DNA from: Jacaranda mimosifolia
Lineage: Eukaryota; Streptophyta; Magnoliopsida; Lamiales; Bignoniaceae
Reading direction: 5' to 3'
Length of the DNA: 64,000 bases
NCBI GenBank assembly: GCA_018894105.1
Contig: CM032124.1
Location: 1,225,501 to 1,289,500 of the forward strand
Within the stretch, counting starts at the first letter, position 1. Every line of letters starts with the position of its first letter. Both the position numbers and the translations under genes were made by a program. The notes under the pieces were generated by a model. It had not been told where the DNA came from. It searched no databases and saw only the letters and a list, made by a program, of their open reading frames with translations. Below, in pieces: positions 1-11,752 of this stretch.

Positions 1-1213
1 AGCTTTACCTTACTCGAGGATCCTTACCCAACAACAAAAAGGAAGCCCGCAGGCTTAGATGGTTGGCAGCCAAGTTTGCACTCGATGACCATGGATAGCT
101 CTATAGGAGGTCAATATCAGGACCCCTATTTAAGTGCCTAGCACCCGACGATGCATGCAAGGTGCTACAAGAAATTCATGTTGGCATCTGTGGCAACCAT
201 TCAAATGGTTGATCTTTAGCACACAAGGTTATCCGTTACGGTTATTTTTGGCCTACCCTATTGCAAGACTTAATTGACTTCGCCAAAAAATGCCCATCAT
301 GCCAGATCCACTCAAACATACCGCACCAACCAATCGGGTTGATGGTTGATGTTTAGATAACTTAGCCATTCGACTAGTAAGGGATTGACATAGTCGGATC
401 TCTCCCCAAGATATCTTGTCAATGCAAATTCATCATCGTTACAGTCGAGTACTTTACTAAATGGGTAGAAGCTGAAGCAATTTCAAAGATTATCGACACG
501 GCTATTAAGAGCTTAATCTGGATGAACATAATATGCCAATTCGATTTACCCAAAGTCCTGATCTCGGATAATGGCACTCAGTTCTAAAGTAAGAGCATGA
601 GAAAATGGTGCGGCGCCCTAAGAGTCAGCTAACACTTCACGTCGGTAGAAAACCCCTAGGCCAATGGCCAGACAGAGGTCACAAACAGAACAGTTCTGGA
701 TCACCTCAAGGCTCAAATAACTAGCACATGAGCTAGTTGGGCAGAAGACCTCCTAGGGGTGTTTTAGGCATATAGGACCACACCCCAAACAGCCACGGGC
801 CACAGCCCGTACAGCTTGGTCTATGGCTCTGAAGCAATAATTTCATCCGAGTTGATCTAGCACACAGCTCGAGTAATTTACTATAATTCGGTCAGAAATA
901 CAATGGAGAGAACACTGAACCTAATCACTGTCTACTAGCTCCGCCACACAACCTACAATATAATACAACAATACCGATCAAAAATGGTGGAACATTACAA
1001 CAAAATAGTACGACCCCAGATATCAAGGTTGGCGACCTCATGCTCAAGAAAGTGGAAGTATCAAAGAATTTAGGGAAACTCAACCCAAAGTGGGAAGGGC
1101 CCTATTCAGTGATCAAAATGTCAAAAAACAACACATACCAACTAGCAGACGCAGCAGGCAACGAACTACCACGACCTTGGAATCCTATAAACCTAAAGAA
1201 GTTCTATGTATAA
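1..1213 (+). pseudogene. gypsy integrase remnant (zinc-binding, DDE core, C-terminal part)
   Basis: Reading the plus strand across several frame breaks gives recognisable gypsy integrase segments. There is an HHCC-type region (VGICGNHS near 180, then CPSCQIHSNIP near 295), a core with DIVGSLP near 385 and FTKWVEAEA near 455, LISDNGTQF near 560, and NGQTEVTNRT near 665. A C-terminal stretch ends with WNPINLKKFYV at about 1175-1210, the usual end of such polyproteins. Several in-frame stops and a frame change near 360 show that it no longer codes. The family would insert retroelement cDNA into the genome. Confidence 0.75.
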
Positions 1214-1303
1214 ACGGCCATTAGCCTCCTTCGTACTTCCCACCTAAAATAAAAGTTATAACATACTCTGAAAATATAAAAAATTTTAAAAATCATTTCT
1301 TAA

Positions 1304-1638
1304 TCGTTGACCCCGTAGTCGACTAAGCAGGCTTCAAGCTGTCAAGTCGAGGCTTCTCAGCCAAGACCAAACAGTCGACCCCATAGTCGACTAAGCAAGC
1401 TTCAAGCTGTCAAGTCGAGGCTTCTCAGCCAAGACCAAATAGTCAACCAAGCGAACTTCGAGCTGCAAGACCAAGCTTCTCAGCCATTTCTTCATCCTCG
1501 ACCCCACAGTCGACCAAGCAGGCCTCGAGTCGTCAAGTCAAAGCTACTTAAACAGGCCAAACAGTCGGCCCGGATATCCACTATGCCAGTTTCTAACTGC
1601 TAAGTCGAAGTCCCTCAACCCATACTAACTAGTCGACC
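1304..1638. repeat. Five degenerate ~68-bp tandem repeats in the gypsy 3' region
   Basis: Units begin near 1304, 1375, 1443, 1498 and 1564, each opening with a form of TCGACCCCATAGTCGAC. Units 1 and 2 are nearly identical; the others have diverged or shortened. They lie between the end of pol and the antisense gene. Confidence 0.75.
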
Positions 1639-1999
1639 TTGGTGCTATTAAATTATTGAAAGTTTATTAACCATTATTAGATGTTAACCACGTAGTCGTA
1701 AAACTACTTTAAAAATTCTTATCATCGAGTGATTACTTCACCTAACCACACAATCAATACAACGATCTATAATCCTAGAAGTTGATATTTACGATCTACT
1801 TGACAAGGTCCTTGGATTAATTGGCTAAGTGCCAAAGCCATATATGCAACAAAATAAAGACAGTTGTGATGAAAGGCCAACAAAACTTGATAAAAGGCGA
1901 AAAAAATTCATTTGCACAATATCAAAAGTGAACCAAAGTACAATGCCTCATCGAGGCACTTTCATTATACATCAACAAAGGGAAAAGCTACAATAACCG

Positions 2000-4560
2000 C
2001 CTAGCAGCAGGCTCAACTCGATCTGGCACCCTCATCACTGCCCGCTCGAGCACCCTCCTCAATAGCTTGCTCAAGCTCATCATCACTAAAGGGAAAAGCT
2101 ATCGGCATGAGCTCTGGCATAGCAACGCCAACGGGCATAGTGGCGATCGTCGGTTGAGAGGGACCAGCCGCATCACTGAGGAATCACCTTTCTTGAGGAG
2201 AAAAGTATGCCACTGTGTCGACTGTTCCCTCCTTGACCTCGAACGCAAAGTCTCCGACGAACTCAAACTCTTGGGCAATTGTCTTCAACTTTTGCTCGAC
2301 CTCGGCCCACCTTCTTTGTTCATCTATCAAAGAGGTCGATGGCGTAGCCTCCGCCACACCCTCTGCTACAGTAACCTCGAAGCATCCACCTTTAGCCCCA
2401 CCATCGTCATCTGGATAAGGCTGTAACTGCTCGTCAAGCAAGTGGTTGAGGCAATATCCATCTTCTAGTAGGAAGTAGTAGCCCAAAAATTGCAGCTGCT
2501 TAAGGGCCTTATCGAAGGAATTATGGGCATCATCGAGAGCGAACACAACGCTCACCTCCTGGAATGTCGAGCTCAACATGAACTGCTGCACCGTCTCCCA
2601 ATGCATCAGCAGCAGTATATGGTAGAACTCAGCCCGGGCCTCGTCCAGACTAGCACTCCAGCTCACGGTTCGACCAGAATTGAAGGCGACCTGCCCATCC
2701 AATGATACCTTCTTAAGCAGCTCGTCCATCTTCGTCTTCTCCTGGATGAAAGCAACCAGCTAGTCATCCCTCACTTGGAGCTACCTGTTCAACTCCTCGA
2801 CCTACTTGGCGAGCTCATCGACCCTCATTTGTGAAGATTCGAGCTGAGCCCTAAGAGTCTCCACATCCCTGCTAGCTTCCAGCTGCTCGCGATCGACCAA
2901 GGCCAACTCCGACTGCCTGTAAAAGTTATACCCCAACTGGCCGACCTAAAAGACAACTCTATTAGTGAGGATATAGATAATCGACCAAGCATTCAGTAAC
3001 ATCATATACTCGAATAAAATCTTACCATGTTGGCATGATAAGCCAACGCCCAAAGAGCAGCGTCTTGGCTCAACCCCATCAGTTTTTTCTGGTCAGCCAG
3101 GAACTGACCAGCCATAAACACTTTTAATGGATCAACCCCAGCCTGCCCCGCCGTGTCCATAGGGAGCGAGTTATGTACAATCATGCTTGGCTCAGCTTCG
3201 AACCTGGGCGAGGGCAACTTTGGCAGCTAAAACAGAATGTCGTCCCCGCGGGCCCCAAACAAGTCGTCTCCCATCAGCGGACCCAGCACCGCAACCTTTG
3301 TTTTTCCCTTTTCGACAGCTACCCTCTTCAAGGTAGGTCCTACCTACTCCAGCGTTGCTATCTTATCCCGACCTGTAAGGCTGCTACCAGTAGTTGCAAC
3401 TAGTCGAGCAGGTGATGGCATTGGTGAAGGTGTAGGCATCGCAGCCTCCTAATGAGGAGCCTCGAGCACAACTACTCGACAAGCCACGGTAGCCTGACAA
3501 CGTTGTTGGTATTTCTCTACTCTCACCAAAGCTTCGGCCCTCGAACAGTTTATGATTTCATCGCGATCTGCCAAACAATAAAATAGTAAAAGTCATAACC
3601 GACCATAAAGATAGGAAAATAACAAACTAAAAGAAGCACAGTCTACCTAGTCGGTCATCTGCAAGCAAATTTAACAGAGCTGGCGATAACCCAGCCAATA
3701 CCAAATTCCTCTCCTCGATAAACACCGAGGCCTCTATTTAGCCAAATTCGACTAGGTCCCAAACAAAGGTATTGGACCAGGTCAAGGTTAGGTTACCTGG
3801 GATCTCGACATGCCCATCCACCAGCCCCAAGGAATATTGAAACCCCCAGCAACCCGAACAAATAGATAACATTTTTTCCATTCTTACCCGTAAGAGGAGA
3901 CAGGGGATATAAGGAATTTACAGCTAAGTTAAGCGATCAAATAGTAGAAGCCCAACTCGTTGGCGCTACCCAACTTGCGGGACATGGAAATATGGAAAAG
4001 GTTCGAAAAATTGTCAAAATTGGTCAGCTAGTCGAATAGGTTCATTAGGACAATGAAGCTACAGAGGGTCGAGAAATAATTGGGCAGTAACTGCGTTATA
4101 CACACCTAAAGGCCTCTAAGTAAGTCAATTATATGAGCACTCAAGGGAAACCTAAGGCCACATTTGAAGGCATCCTCAAAATAGTGATACAACTGGCTAG
4201 AGGACAGTGCAGTCGACCAGAAGCCCCAGGCATCAATAGTTCATATTCGGTAGGGATATGGTATAATTGCCTAATGTGTCTTAAGTCGACACAATTTTGC
4301 TATAATGGTCAGGGGTGAATAATCGACCCCACAAGGGAAAAACCTGGCTTGGCCCAGCTTCATGCCCCCTGCGGTTGCCACTCGAGCTACTAGAGCTCAA
4401 GGTGCTAGAACTAGAATCGTCACTCGATGACTCATTTAACTCCCCAGATAAACCCCCAAGCCTATCAGACTAGGTAGCCTCACTTTCTTTCCCTCAACTA
4501 CTATCCAAACCAGATAAACCTAGCATCATGCTAATAAATCCAAATGACACTAAGGAAAAG
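2000..4560 (-). pseudogene. Antisense, intron-containing accessory gene of the gypsy element
   Basis: This is a gene-like unit on the strand opposite to pol. Reading from high to low coordinates I see a Ser-rich stretch (about 4370-4460), a conserved block with LRFPLSAHIIDLLRGL (about 4090-4170) and a block with IPGNLTLTWSNTFVW (about 3765-3815). An Ala/Gly-rich part and LSQDAALWALAYHANM (3026 upward) follow. The end is a coiled-coil-like segment, MDELLKKVSL onward (2184-2729). Two good introns are visible: 3568-3646 (CTAG/GT to GGCAG) and 2946-3025 (ACATG/GTAAG to TTTTAG), 79 and 80 bp. The order resembles the 'putative gypsy type transposon' proteins of plants; I cannot assign a function. 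Several in-frame stops indicate decay. The window alone does not show whether it was ever captured from a host gene. Confidence 0.6.
2184..2729 (-). CDS. Open C-terminal segment of the antisense accessory gene (coiled-coil-like)
   Basis: This 181-residue open stretch is the longest part of the antisense gene still readable. It starts at MDELLKKVSL, has an acidic, helical composition and a CFEVTVAEGVAEA stretch, and ends PQER. Upstream in the same frame (2730-2945) the translation continues as a heptad-like segment (VDELAKQVEELNRQLQVRDD), broken by stops. It is therefore an exon fragment and not a free-standing gene. No catalytic motif is visible. Confidence 0.45.
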   Translation of the reverse strand: MDELLKKVSLDGQVAFNSGRTVSWSASLDEARAEFYHILLLMHWETVQQFMLSSTFQEVSVVFALDDAHNSFDKALKQLQFLGYYFLLEDGYCLNHLLDEQLQPYPDDDGGAKGGCFEVTVAEGVAEATPSTSLIDEQRRWAEVEQKLKTIAQEFEFVGDFAFEVKEGTVDTVAYFSPQER

Positions 4561-4919
4561 AAAAGAAGGCACTTAGTGAATCGAAGAACTAAAAACAGAA
4601 AGTGTTAGCAGCGAGAACGGTTGACTAGGTGCTCGACCAGATTCTAAGGCAGTAAAAGTAAAAATGTCTATTTTTTACAGTGGATATTTATAGGCGTGTA
4701 ACCACAGGAGCCCAAGCATTTGTAAAAATGTTGTAATCACCGCGCCGCCCCACGCGCACCACGACGTAACCGCTCATTAACTGCCAAACCCTGGTCGATT
4801 TTTAAAAACCCTAGTCGATTTACAAACACCTTCGTCGATTCGTGCAGCTGTCCATCAAGCTACTTGCCAACCCTTCTTGTCGATCCCTTCGTTCAGTCTT
4901 GAGAAGTGTGGGGGACTCA

Positions 4920-5540
4920 TGATATGAGATAGCTCAATTGGCTCGGCCCAAATGGTCGCGATCGACCCATGTCGATTTCGATGTTCGACAGCGTGTCCAA
5001 TACGAAGTATATCGATCTTCTCCTCGACCATAGAGGTTGGAACAGCATAGTACCATCTCTGCTGCATTAAATGCACTGACAGGCGGTATGCCTCCACATT
5101 AATAGTACATGCTGCCCCATCACCGCCTGACGTAGCAAGCACTTCAACAGTGTACTACCCTATCCCTAGAACTTGGGAAGACAGCCACCTAGTATAGTAC
5201 AGAAATGGGAAATAACTAATTGCCCCTTATGCTAGGACAAAGGCCCTCCCTACACATGAAGGGCATCTCAGACAAATCCCTAATGAGAAAAGGCTATAAA
5301 TACCACCACTCCAGCCTTTCAAAGGTATGCTCTCATATATACAAAAAGTCCACACTCTGTTGCTCTCATCATTTGGTCGACTCGTATTGACTTAATAAGC
5401 GTTAAAGCGCCCTCGGCTAGCCTGACGTTTGCTAAGTAATTGTAGGATTTAGCTCATCTATAACCAAGAATCGACCACAAAGGTCGAACCTCATCGAGAT
5501 ATCTCTTCGATCCAACTTTCGATGGATCGAACCCTCATCA
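4920..5540 (+). repeat. 3' LTR of the gypsy element
   Basis: The LTR starts TGATATGAGATAGC right after the polypurine tract GAAGTGTGGGGGACTCA and ends CCCTCATCA, so the ends form an imperfect inverted repeat (TGATATGAG/CTCATCA). A TATA-like CTATAAATACC lies at about 5289-5299, fitting an LTR promoter. The 5' LTR is outside the window, so the right edge is an estimate. Confidence 0.6.
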
Positions 5541-6407
5541 AAGAGGGTATTGGAAAAAAAATGTAATAATGTATAGTATTTTACCTATGAACTAATATAA
5601 TGTGAAATAATAGCTTATTGTCTAAATATCTAACTTTTGGGCCAATACAAGATAAAAAAGTTATCAAAAACTCAAATTTGAAGCAAAGTACTTTGTAAAT
5701 ACAATATTTTTTATATAATCCAACATGAAAAAAGGAAGAAAAAAATATTAAATTAGATATGAGTTTTCAATCAAATGTTGAATATTCACCGATTTGAACA
5801 TTGTATTGATCGATATAAATTCTATAAGATATTAGGTAGGATTCGAACATACATTTTGATAATCAAATTTAGACTCAAATAGCAATGATTTGATTCGAAC
5901 GCAATCTGTTGACAGCTTTAGAGAAAACTATAATTTTTTAAGAGTTAGGAAAATTCTAATAGAGTTCTATTTATTTATATTTCAATTTATAGTTTCAATT
6001 TTCATCACAAACAAACATAAAGAATTCACAAAACATGCCTAAACGTTGTACCATAAATTAAAAATTCTTAAACAAAAACAAAAGATCTATCACAAGACTT
6101 TTTTAAAGTGGGAATAAGTGTAAAGCCTTTACTATATAAATGCCAACCTCATATATAAAAACTTATTTGATATTATATAATATAAAATATATATATATAT
6201 ACACATATATATTAAATACAATACTAAATTATAACATTATTAAACAAAACCAATAATAAAACATATCTAATTCATAAATTTATTTTAAATATATATATAA
6301 AATATAATATGTATATATATAAGTCATCACATATTTAACATATAAGATACATACTGAATATATATTTAAATTTCTGTTTAATATATTTAAACATCTTATA
6401 ACATATA
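5541..6407. other. AT-rich intergenic stretch, no gene seen
   Basis: Very AT-rich sequence between the gypsy LTR and the copia element. It has (TA)n runs near 6189 and 6288. I see no coding signal. Confidence 0.6.
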
Positions 6408-7047
6408 TGTTGATTTTGCCTTGAAATTTAGGGTGAATTAACAAGAATTGGAAGAAAAATGAAGCAAAACGGAGCAAGGGAATGAAATGGGCGCATGAAG
6501 AACACCCTAGTGCGTGCTGACAAGATTCCACGCATCGAGGCGCTAGGAGACGCGTACCCATACACAAGGCAACGTGCACCCGGGCACAAGCACTACTGGA
6601 ATGTTGCACCCTAGCGCAAGTGTTCTGCGCCAGAGCACAATGTGAGCAGGATTTTTCAAAAAAACTTGGCACAACAGCAAGTTTGGCGCATTGAGGTGCA
6701 AGTCATACACGCTCCGGCATGCGACGCAAGCCTGCAGGCTTTGGGCTTCATTTTTCTAGTATATATTTGGTGTTTTCTTTATGGATAACTTATCACAAAC
6801 ATAACACGAGGATTTCTATACTGCTTTTGAGTTAGTTTCTCAAGATAAAATTTAGAATGAGGGTGTCAGGTATTCTCATGAGATTTGTGGGATTCAAATT
6901 TTTACTTATTACTTGATTTGAGAAAAAAAAAATTCCTTTTCTTTGTCAGGTGGATTAGCCGAACCACATTAAATCCTGTTGTTAACTACATTGAATTTCT
7001 TTACTATTATTCCATACTTGTGTTTCTAGATCATTCCAAGTTCAACA
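6408..7047 (+). repeat. 5' LTR of copia element 1
   Basis: Begins TGTTGATTTTGCC and ends TTCAACA. It is about 640 bp and clearly similar along its length to 11054-11752, with many substitutions and indels. Confidence 0.85.
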
Positions 7048-7077
7048 AATTGGTATCGAGAGCTGGGATTGATCAGA

Positions 7078-7800
7078 TGTCAGCCATGAAGTACAAGGTA
7101 GAGAAGTTCGATGGGAAGAACACCTTTAGGTTGTGGAAGATAGAGGTCTACACCCTCCTATGCTAACAAGGTTTATATAAAGTGTTAAAAGGTAGAGATT
7201 CCTTGTTGAAAATGCTGACAGATGAGGAGAAGAATGAATTCATGGAGAAGGCTTACGGTATTCTAGTGTTATCATTGGCAGATAACATACTAAGAGGTCG
7301 CCATGGAAAATACGCCAATTGGATTATGGTCAAAGCTGGAGAGTCTATATATAATGAAGTCCTTAACAAATCGGCTATATTTGAAACAACAGTTATACAC
7401 ATTAAGAATGAAGGAAAGTATATCTATCACTCAGCATATTGATTTTTTCAATAAGGTGATTCTGGATCTCACTAGTATAGGTGTTAAAATTGATGATGAG
7501 GATCAAGCGTTAATTCTCTTGTGTTCTCTACCAAAAATTTTTGAGCACTTGGTCACTACTTTGCTATATGAGAGGAATACGATTTCAATTGAGGATGTGA
7601 ATGCCTCATTAAATTCCAATGAGTTGAGAAAACATGTCATGAGTAGCAACAATGGTGAAAGTAGGGAAGAATTGGTGGCAAAAGCGAGACTGAGAGAAAA
7701 GAAAAGGAATAGAGGCCAATCGAAGTTCCAAACCAAGCCTAAAAATGGAGATAAGTGTTTTAGGTGGGGTAGAAAAGGGCATTGGGAATGAAATTATCCG
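7078..7800 (+). pseudogene. copia element 1 gag remnant
   Basis: The start is MSAMKYKVEKFDGKNTFRLW, typical of copia Gag, followed by a stop at 7164 and frame changes. The middle (7303-7791) contains TLRMKESISITQHIDFFN and ends with a damaged CCHC zinc knuckle (KCFRWGRKGHWE), whose second Cys is replaced by Trp or Arg. Gag would form the virus-like particle and bind RNA; this copy cannot. Confidence 0.75.
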
Positions 7801-7899
7801 AAACGAAGAAAGGCAAAGGATGCAGGTGAAACTTCTAATCAGAAATGGGATGATGTCGCAAGAATTATTGAAGATGAGTTTGATGGCGGGCTTGTTCTC

Positions 7900-9375
7900 A
7901 ACATTCCGAAACTTTACTAAGCTTTGAATGGATTTTAGATAATGAATGTTCCTACCACATGTGCCCACGAGAAGATTAGTTTACCACTTATTAGAAATAT
8001 GATTGTGGTAAAGTGCTTATGGGAAATAATACTTCTTGCAGGGTTGTAGAAATTGGCTCAGTTTGTATCAGAATGCATGATAGCATAGTAAAGACCTTAA
8101 CAGATGTGCATCATGTTCTAGATCTGAAGAAAAATCTGATATCGCTAGATACTCTGGACAAAAATGATTGTGAGTACAAAGCTCGAGATGTAGTTCTATA
8201 GGTTTCCAAAGGTTCATTGCTTATCATGAAGGGAGACAAGTGGAATGACCTTTACATATTGTAGGGAAACATGGTTTCTGGCATTGCAATGGTTTCTTCA
8301 TCAATCAATGATACTATGAGATTGCGGCATATGCGGCTTAGGCATATGAGTGGGAGGGGATGTCAGAACTGAGCAAACGAGGTTTGCTTTGTGGAGAAAA
8401 GACTGAAGAGCTAGATTTTTGCGAGCAATGTGTACTGGGCAAGCAATCCAAGGTGAAATTCGGCACAGCAGTTCACAGGACAAGGACACCTTGGATTACA
8501 TTCACTCAGATCTTTGAGGGCCTTCTTAGGTTCCTTTAAAAGGATATGCTAGATACATGCTGACATTCACTGATGATTTCTCATGAAGAGTATGGGTGTA
8601 TATTCTAAAGCATAAGGATGATGTGTCTATCAACTTCAAGCAATGAAAGACCTTAATTGAAAATTAGATAGGAAAGGAGATCAAGCGCTTGAGGACTGAC
8701 AACGGATTGGAGTTCTGCAATAAGTAATTTCAGGAATTCTACGATAAGGAAGAAATTATGAGGCATTGCACAGTTATACATACCCCATAGCAGAATAGAG
8801 TTGCAGAACGGATGAACAGGCCTATCTTGGAAAGAGCTAGATGCATTCTTTTTAACGCCGCATTTTCTAAGAATTTTTGGGTAGAAGCCATTAACACTGC
8901 GTGTTACTTGGTGAATAGGTCACCATCAATTACTTTGGACTGGAAGATAACAATGGAAGTTTGGTCTGGATCTCCTACTGATGACTTAAATCTGAAAGTA
9001 TTTAGGTGTCCAACTTATACTCATGTCCGGGATGGGAAGCTTAAGCCAAGGGCAAAGAAGTGCATATTTCTAAGCTATGCAGATGGAATCAAAGGTTATC
9101 GTTTGTGGTGTAATGATGACAAGTGCTCTAAAATGATTATCAGTAGGAACGTGACATTTGATGAGTCTACAATGATGAAGAAGGTGGAGAAGCCAAAAAA
9201 CAGACAATATGGTGTTAAGGAGATGGTGGAGTTTAAACTTAACACTCCACAAATTTCAAAAGGGAAACAGAAGGTGGTAGATGAAGTTAATGAGAGCGCA
9301 TTATCACTTAATCAACAACAGGAAAATAAACCACTACAAATTTATCGCTTGGCTCGCAATAAGGAGAGGAGGTAG
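7900..9375 (+). pseudogene. copia element 1 protease/integrase remnant
   Basis: A degenerate protease region near 7925-8200 includes TDVHHVLDLKKNLISLDTL, the conserved segment after the protease active site. Integrase follows. The zinc-binding part near 8330-8480 is heavily damaged, the core has LRTDNGLEFC near 8690-8720 and NRVAERMNR near 8795-8822, and the open stretch 8812-9375 covers the core end and C-terminal region (FWVEAINTACYLVNRSPS). Stops at several points prevent a full product. Confidence 0.75.
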
Positions 9376-9379
9376 ATCA

Positions 9380-10990
9380 AACCACTACAGTGGTTTGCTT
9401 ACTCAAATCTGGTAGCTTATGCTTTGAGTTCAGCCAAGGAGTTTGTAAGAGATGATCCAGTCTCATACAGAGAGGCAATTTTTAAGCCAGATTTTGATAA
9501 ATGAGTTGCAGCTATGGGTGAAGAGATGGATTCTCAACAAAAGAATAGCCTATGGAAGCTGGTTAATGTACCAAAAGGCAGAAAATTGTAGGTTGCAAAT
9601 GGATTTACAAGAAAAAGAAAGGGATTTCTAGTGTTGATGATGCTAGATACAAGGCACGATTGGTTGCTAAGGGTTTTACTCAGAGAGAGGCAGTTGACTT
9701 TCATAAAATATTTTCTCAAGTTGTAAAACATACTTCTATTCGTGTTTTACTTGCCATAGTTGATTTGTTTGATATGGAGCTGGAATAGATAGATGTGAAA
9801 AAAACATTTCTGCGAGCCAACCAAAGGGATTCGTTGTTCCTAGAAAATGAAATCAAGCATGTCTTTTGAAGATGTGATTATATGGCTTGCAAAAGTCTCC
9901 CAAGCAGTGGTATAAAAGGTTTGATGCTCTTATTACCAATATAGGATATACAATAAGCAAATTTGATTGTTGCGTATATTATAAAATTTATAGTGATAGC
10001 CTTCGTGTATATTTGTTGGTATACGTTGATGATATGTTTATTGCTTCTAGAAACATATCTAAGATCAACCAATTAAAAGCTCAGTTAAGTGAAGAATTTG
10101 AGATAAAGGATTTGGCCGGTGCAAAGAATATACTGGACATAGAGATCATTGGGGATAGACACGTAGGTTTGTTGTACTTGTCTTAACAGCATTACATTGA
10201 GAAAGTACTTGAGCGATTTGAGTTGGATAAGTCCAAGCCAGTTAGTATGCTACTTGCAGCTCATTTTAGGCTCTCATCAGATCTATCACTGAGTATTGAT
10301 GAAGAGGTGGAGCACATGTCAAATGTGTTGTATACTAGTGTAGTAGATAGTTTGATGTACACCATAATGTGCACTAGGCCAAATATTTCACATGCAGTCA
10401 ATGTTGTGAGCAAATACATGCACAAGCCAAGAAAGACGCATTTGCAGGCTATGAAATGGATCATGAGGTATTTGAGAGGCTTTGTAGATAGATGTTTGAG
10501 GTATAGTCAATCGAATTCTACTACTAGAATTATTAGCTATGTAGATGCAGATTATGCTAAAGATTTAGACAACAGAAGGTCTATGACGGGCTATGTGTTT
10601 TGTGTATCAAGTTGTACAGCTAGCTAGAATGTGACTTTGCAGTCATCAGTTGCATTGTCCACAACAGAAGTTAAGTACATGGCCTTGGCTGAAGATGTCA
10701 AGGAAGGCATTTGGCTAAAGGTCAATGATATAGGTATGACTTCTGAGATCACTGAGGCATTTTGTGACAGTCAGAATGTTATACACTTATCAAAGAATCA
10801 AGCGTTTCATGAGAGAACAAAACACATTGACGTAAGGTATCACTTTGTCCAGAATATGGTGTCTCAAGGTGTCATTCAAGTTGATAAAGTTAGGACTAAG
10901 GATAATCCGACAGACATGTTGACTAAGGCTATTTCAGGAATCAAATTCGAGCATTGCTTGGATTTGGTTAATTTTTGCAAACTCAAATGA
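9380..10990 (+). pseudogene. copia element 1 reverse transcriptase/RNase H remnant
   Basis: The RT active-site motif YVDDMFIASRN is at about 10020-10055, and KFDCCVYYKI precedes it. Downstream come SMTGYVFCVSS (about 10580-10612), ALSTTEVKYMALAE (about 10650-10695) and a C-terminal HIDVRYHFVQ, the usual RNase H end of copia polyproteins. Reading frames 9887-10186, 10223-10627 and 10631-10990 are separated by stops, including one right after the YVDD-bearing segment. It is non-functional. Confidence 0.8.
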
Positions 10991-11053
10991 CAGGCCCTTT
11001 TGGGGGCAGGGACAAAGAAGAATGATGATGAATTTCAAGTTAAGATGGAGAAT

Positions 11054-11752
11054 TATTGATTTTGCCTTGAAATTTAGGCTAAATTGACAAGAATCGAAAG
11101 AAAATTGGAGTAAAATATAGCAAGGGGCCGAAATGGGCAAGCAGAGAACAGCCTGACGCGTGCCGGGGTGCAAGGAAATGCGCGCCAAGGTGTGGAGATG
11201 GGCAAGACGAGTAGGAGAATCACGCCTCACATGCCCAAGTGTAAGGCAAAGCGTGCTCGAGTGTAGGCGCTACTGGAACCGCATACCTAAGTGCAAGGTT
11301 GCCGCGCTCGGGAGCAAGCAGTTCTGGAATGTTGCGCCTTGGCGTGGAACACTTGCGCCAAGGCACAATGTGAGCAGGATTTTTCAGCAAAACTCAGCAC
11401 AACAAGACCTGGCACGCGGCGTAGGCCCACAGGCTTTGGGTTTCATTTTTCGGGTATATATTTGGTGTTTTCTTCCTAGATAACTTATCACAGACATAAC
11501 ACGAGGGTTTTTGTATTACTTTTGAGTTAGTTTCTCAAGATGGAGTTTAGAACAAGGGTGTTAAATGTTCTCATGAGATCTGTGGGATTTAAGTTTTTAC
11601 TTGTTACTTGATTTGAGATCAATAAAATTCTTTTTTCTTTGTCAAGTGGATTAGGTATATCACCGAACCACGTTAAATCATGTTGTCAATTACATTGAAT
11701 TTATTTACTATTATTTCATAGCTGTGATTCTAAATTGTTCCAAGTTACAACA
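11054..11752 (+). repeat. 3' LTR of copia element 1
   Basis: Matches the 5' LTR from GATTTTGCCTTGAAATTTAGG through TTACAACA. Its first two bases read TA instead of TG, so the canonical LTR end is mutated. It is about 60 bp longer than the 5' LTR owing to indels. Confidence 0.85.

Larger units (their letters stand above)
1..5540 (+). mobile_element. Ty3/gypsy LTR retrotransposon, 3' half (Tat-lineage-like), degenerate
   Basis: Only the 3' part of this element lies in the window. In order I see remains of integrase, a spacer with tandem repeats, an antisense gene, a G-rich polypurine tract (about 4906-4917) and one LTR. An extra gene on the opposite strand between pol and the 3' LTR, together with tandem repeats there, is known for the Tat lineage (Grande, Retand, Ogre), so lineage is inferred from layout. 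The pol part has many stops, so the element is dead. The 5' LTR, gag, protease and RT must lie to the left of the window. Confidence 0.75.
6408..11752 (+). mobile_element. Ty1/copia LTR retrotransposon, complete in layout but degenerate
   Basis: Two LTRs (6408-7047 and 11054-11752) flank a gag-protease-integrase-RT-RNase H region on the plus strand, the Ty1/copia order. A primer-binding site TGGTATCGAGAGC at 7051-7063 resembles the complement of initiator Met tRNA. A purine-rich AAGATGGAGAA lies just before the 3' LTR. Flanking pentamers ATATA (6403-6407) and ATATC (11753-11757) fit a 5-bp target duplication with one change. Many stops and frameshifts show that it is old and dead. Confidence 0.9.

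Noticed and set aside
1304..1638. Repeat array as a possible CRISPR
   Set aside because: Units are adjacent with no spacers, degenerate, and sit in a plant retroelement.
6280..6672. 130-codon open frame on the minus strand
   Set aside because: Lies across the left edge of the 5' LTR of copia element 1; the equivalent place in the 3' LTR is not open, so it is chance.
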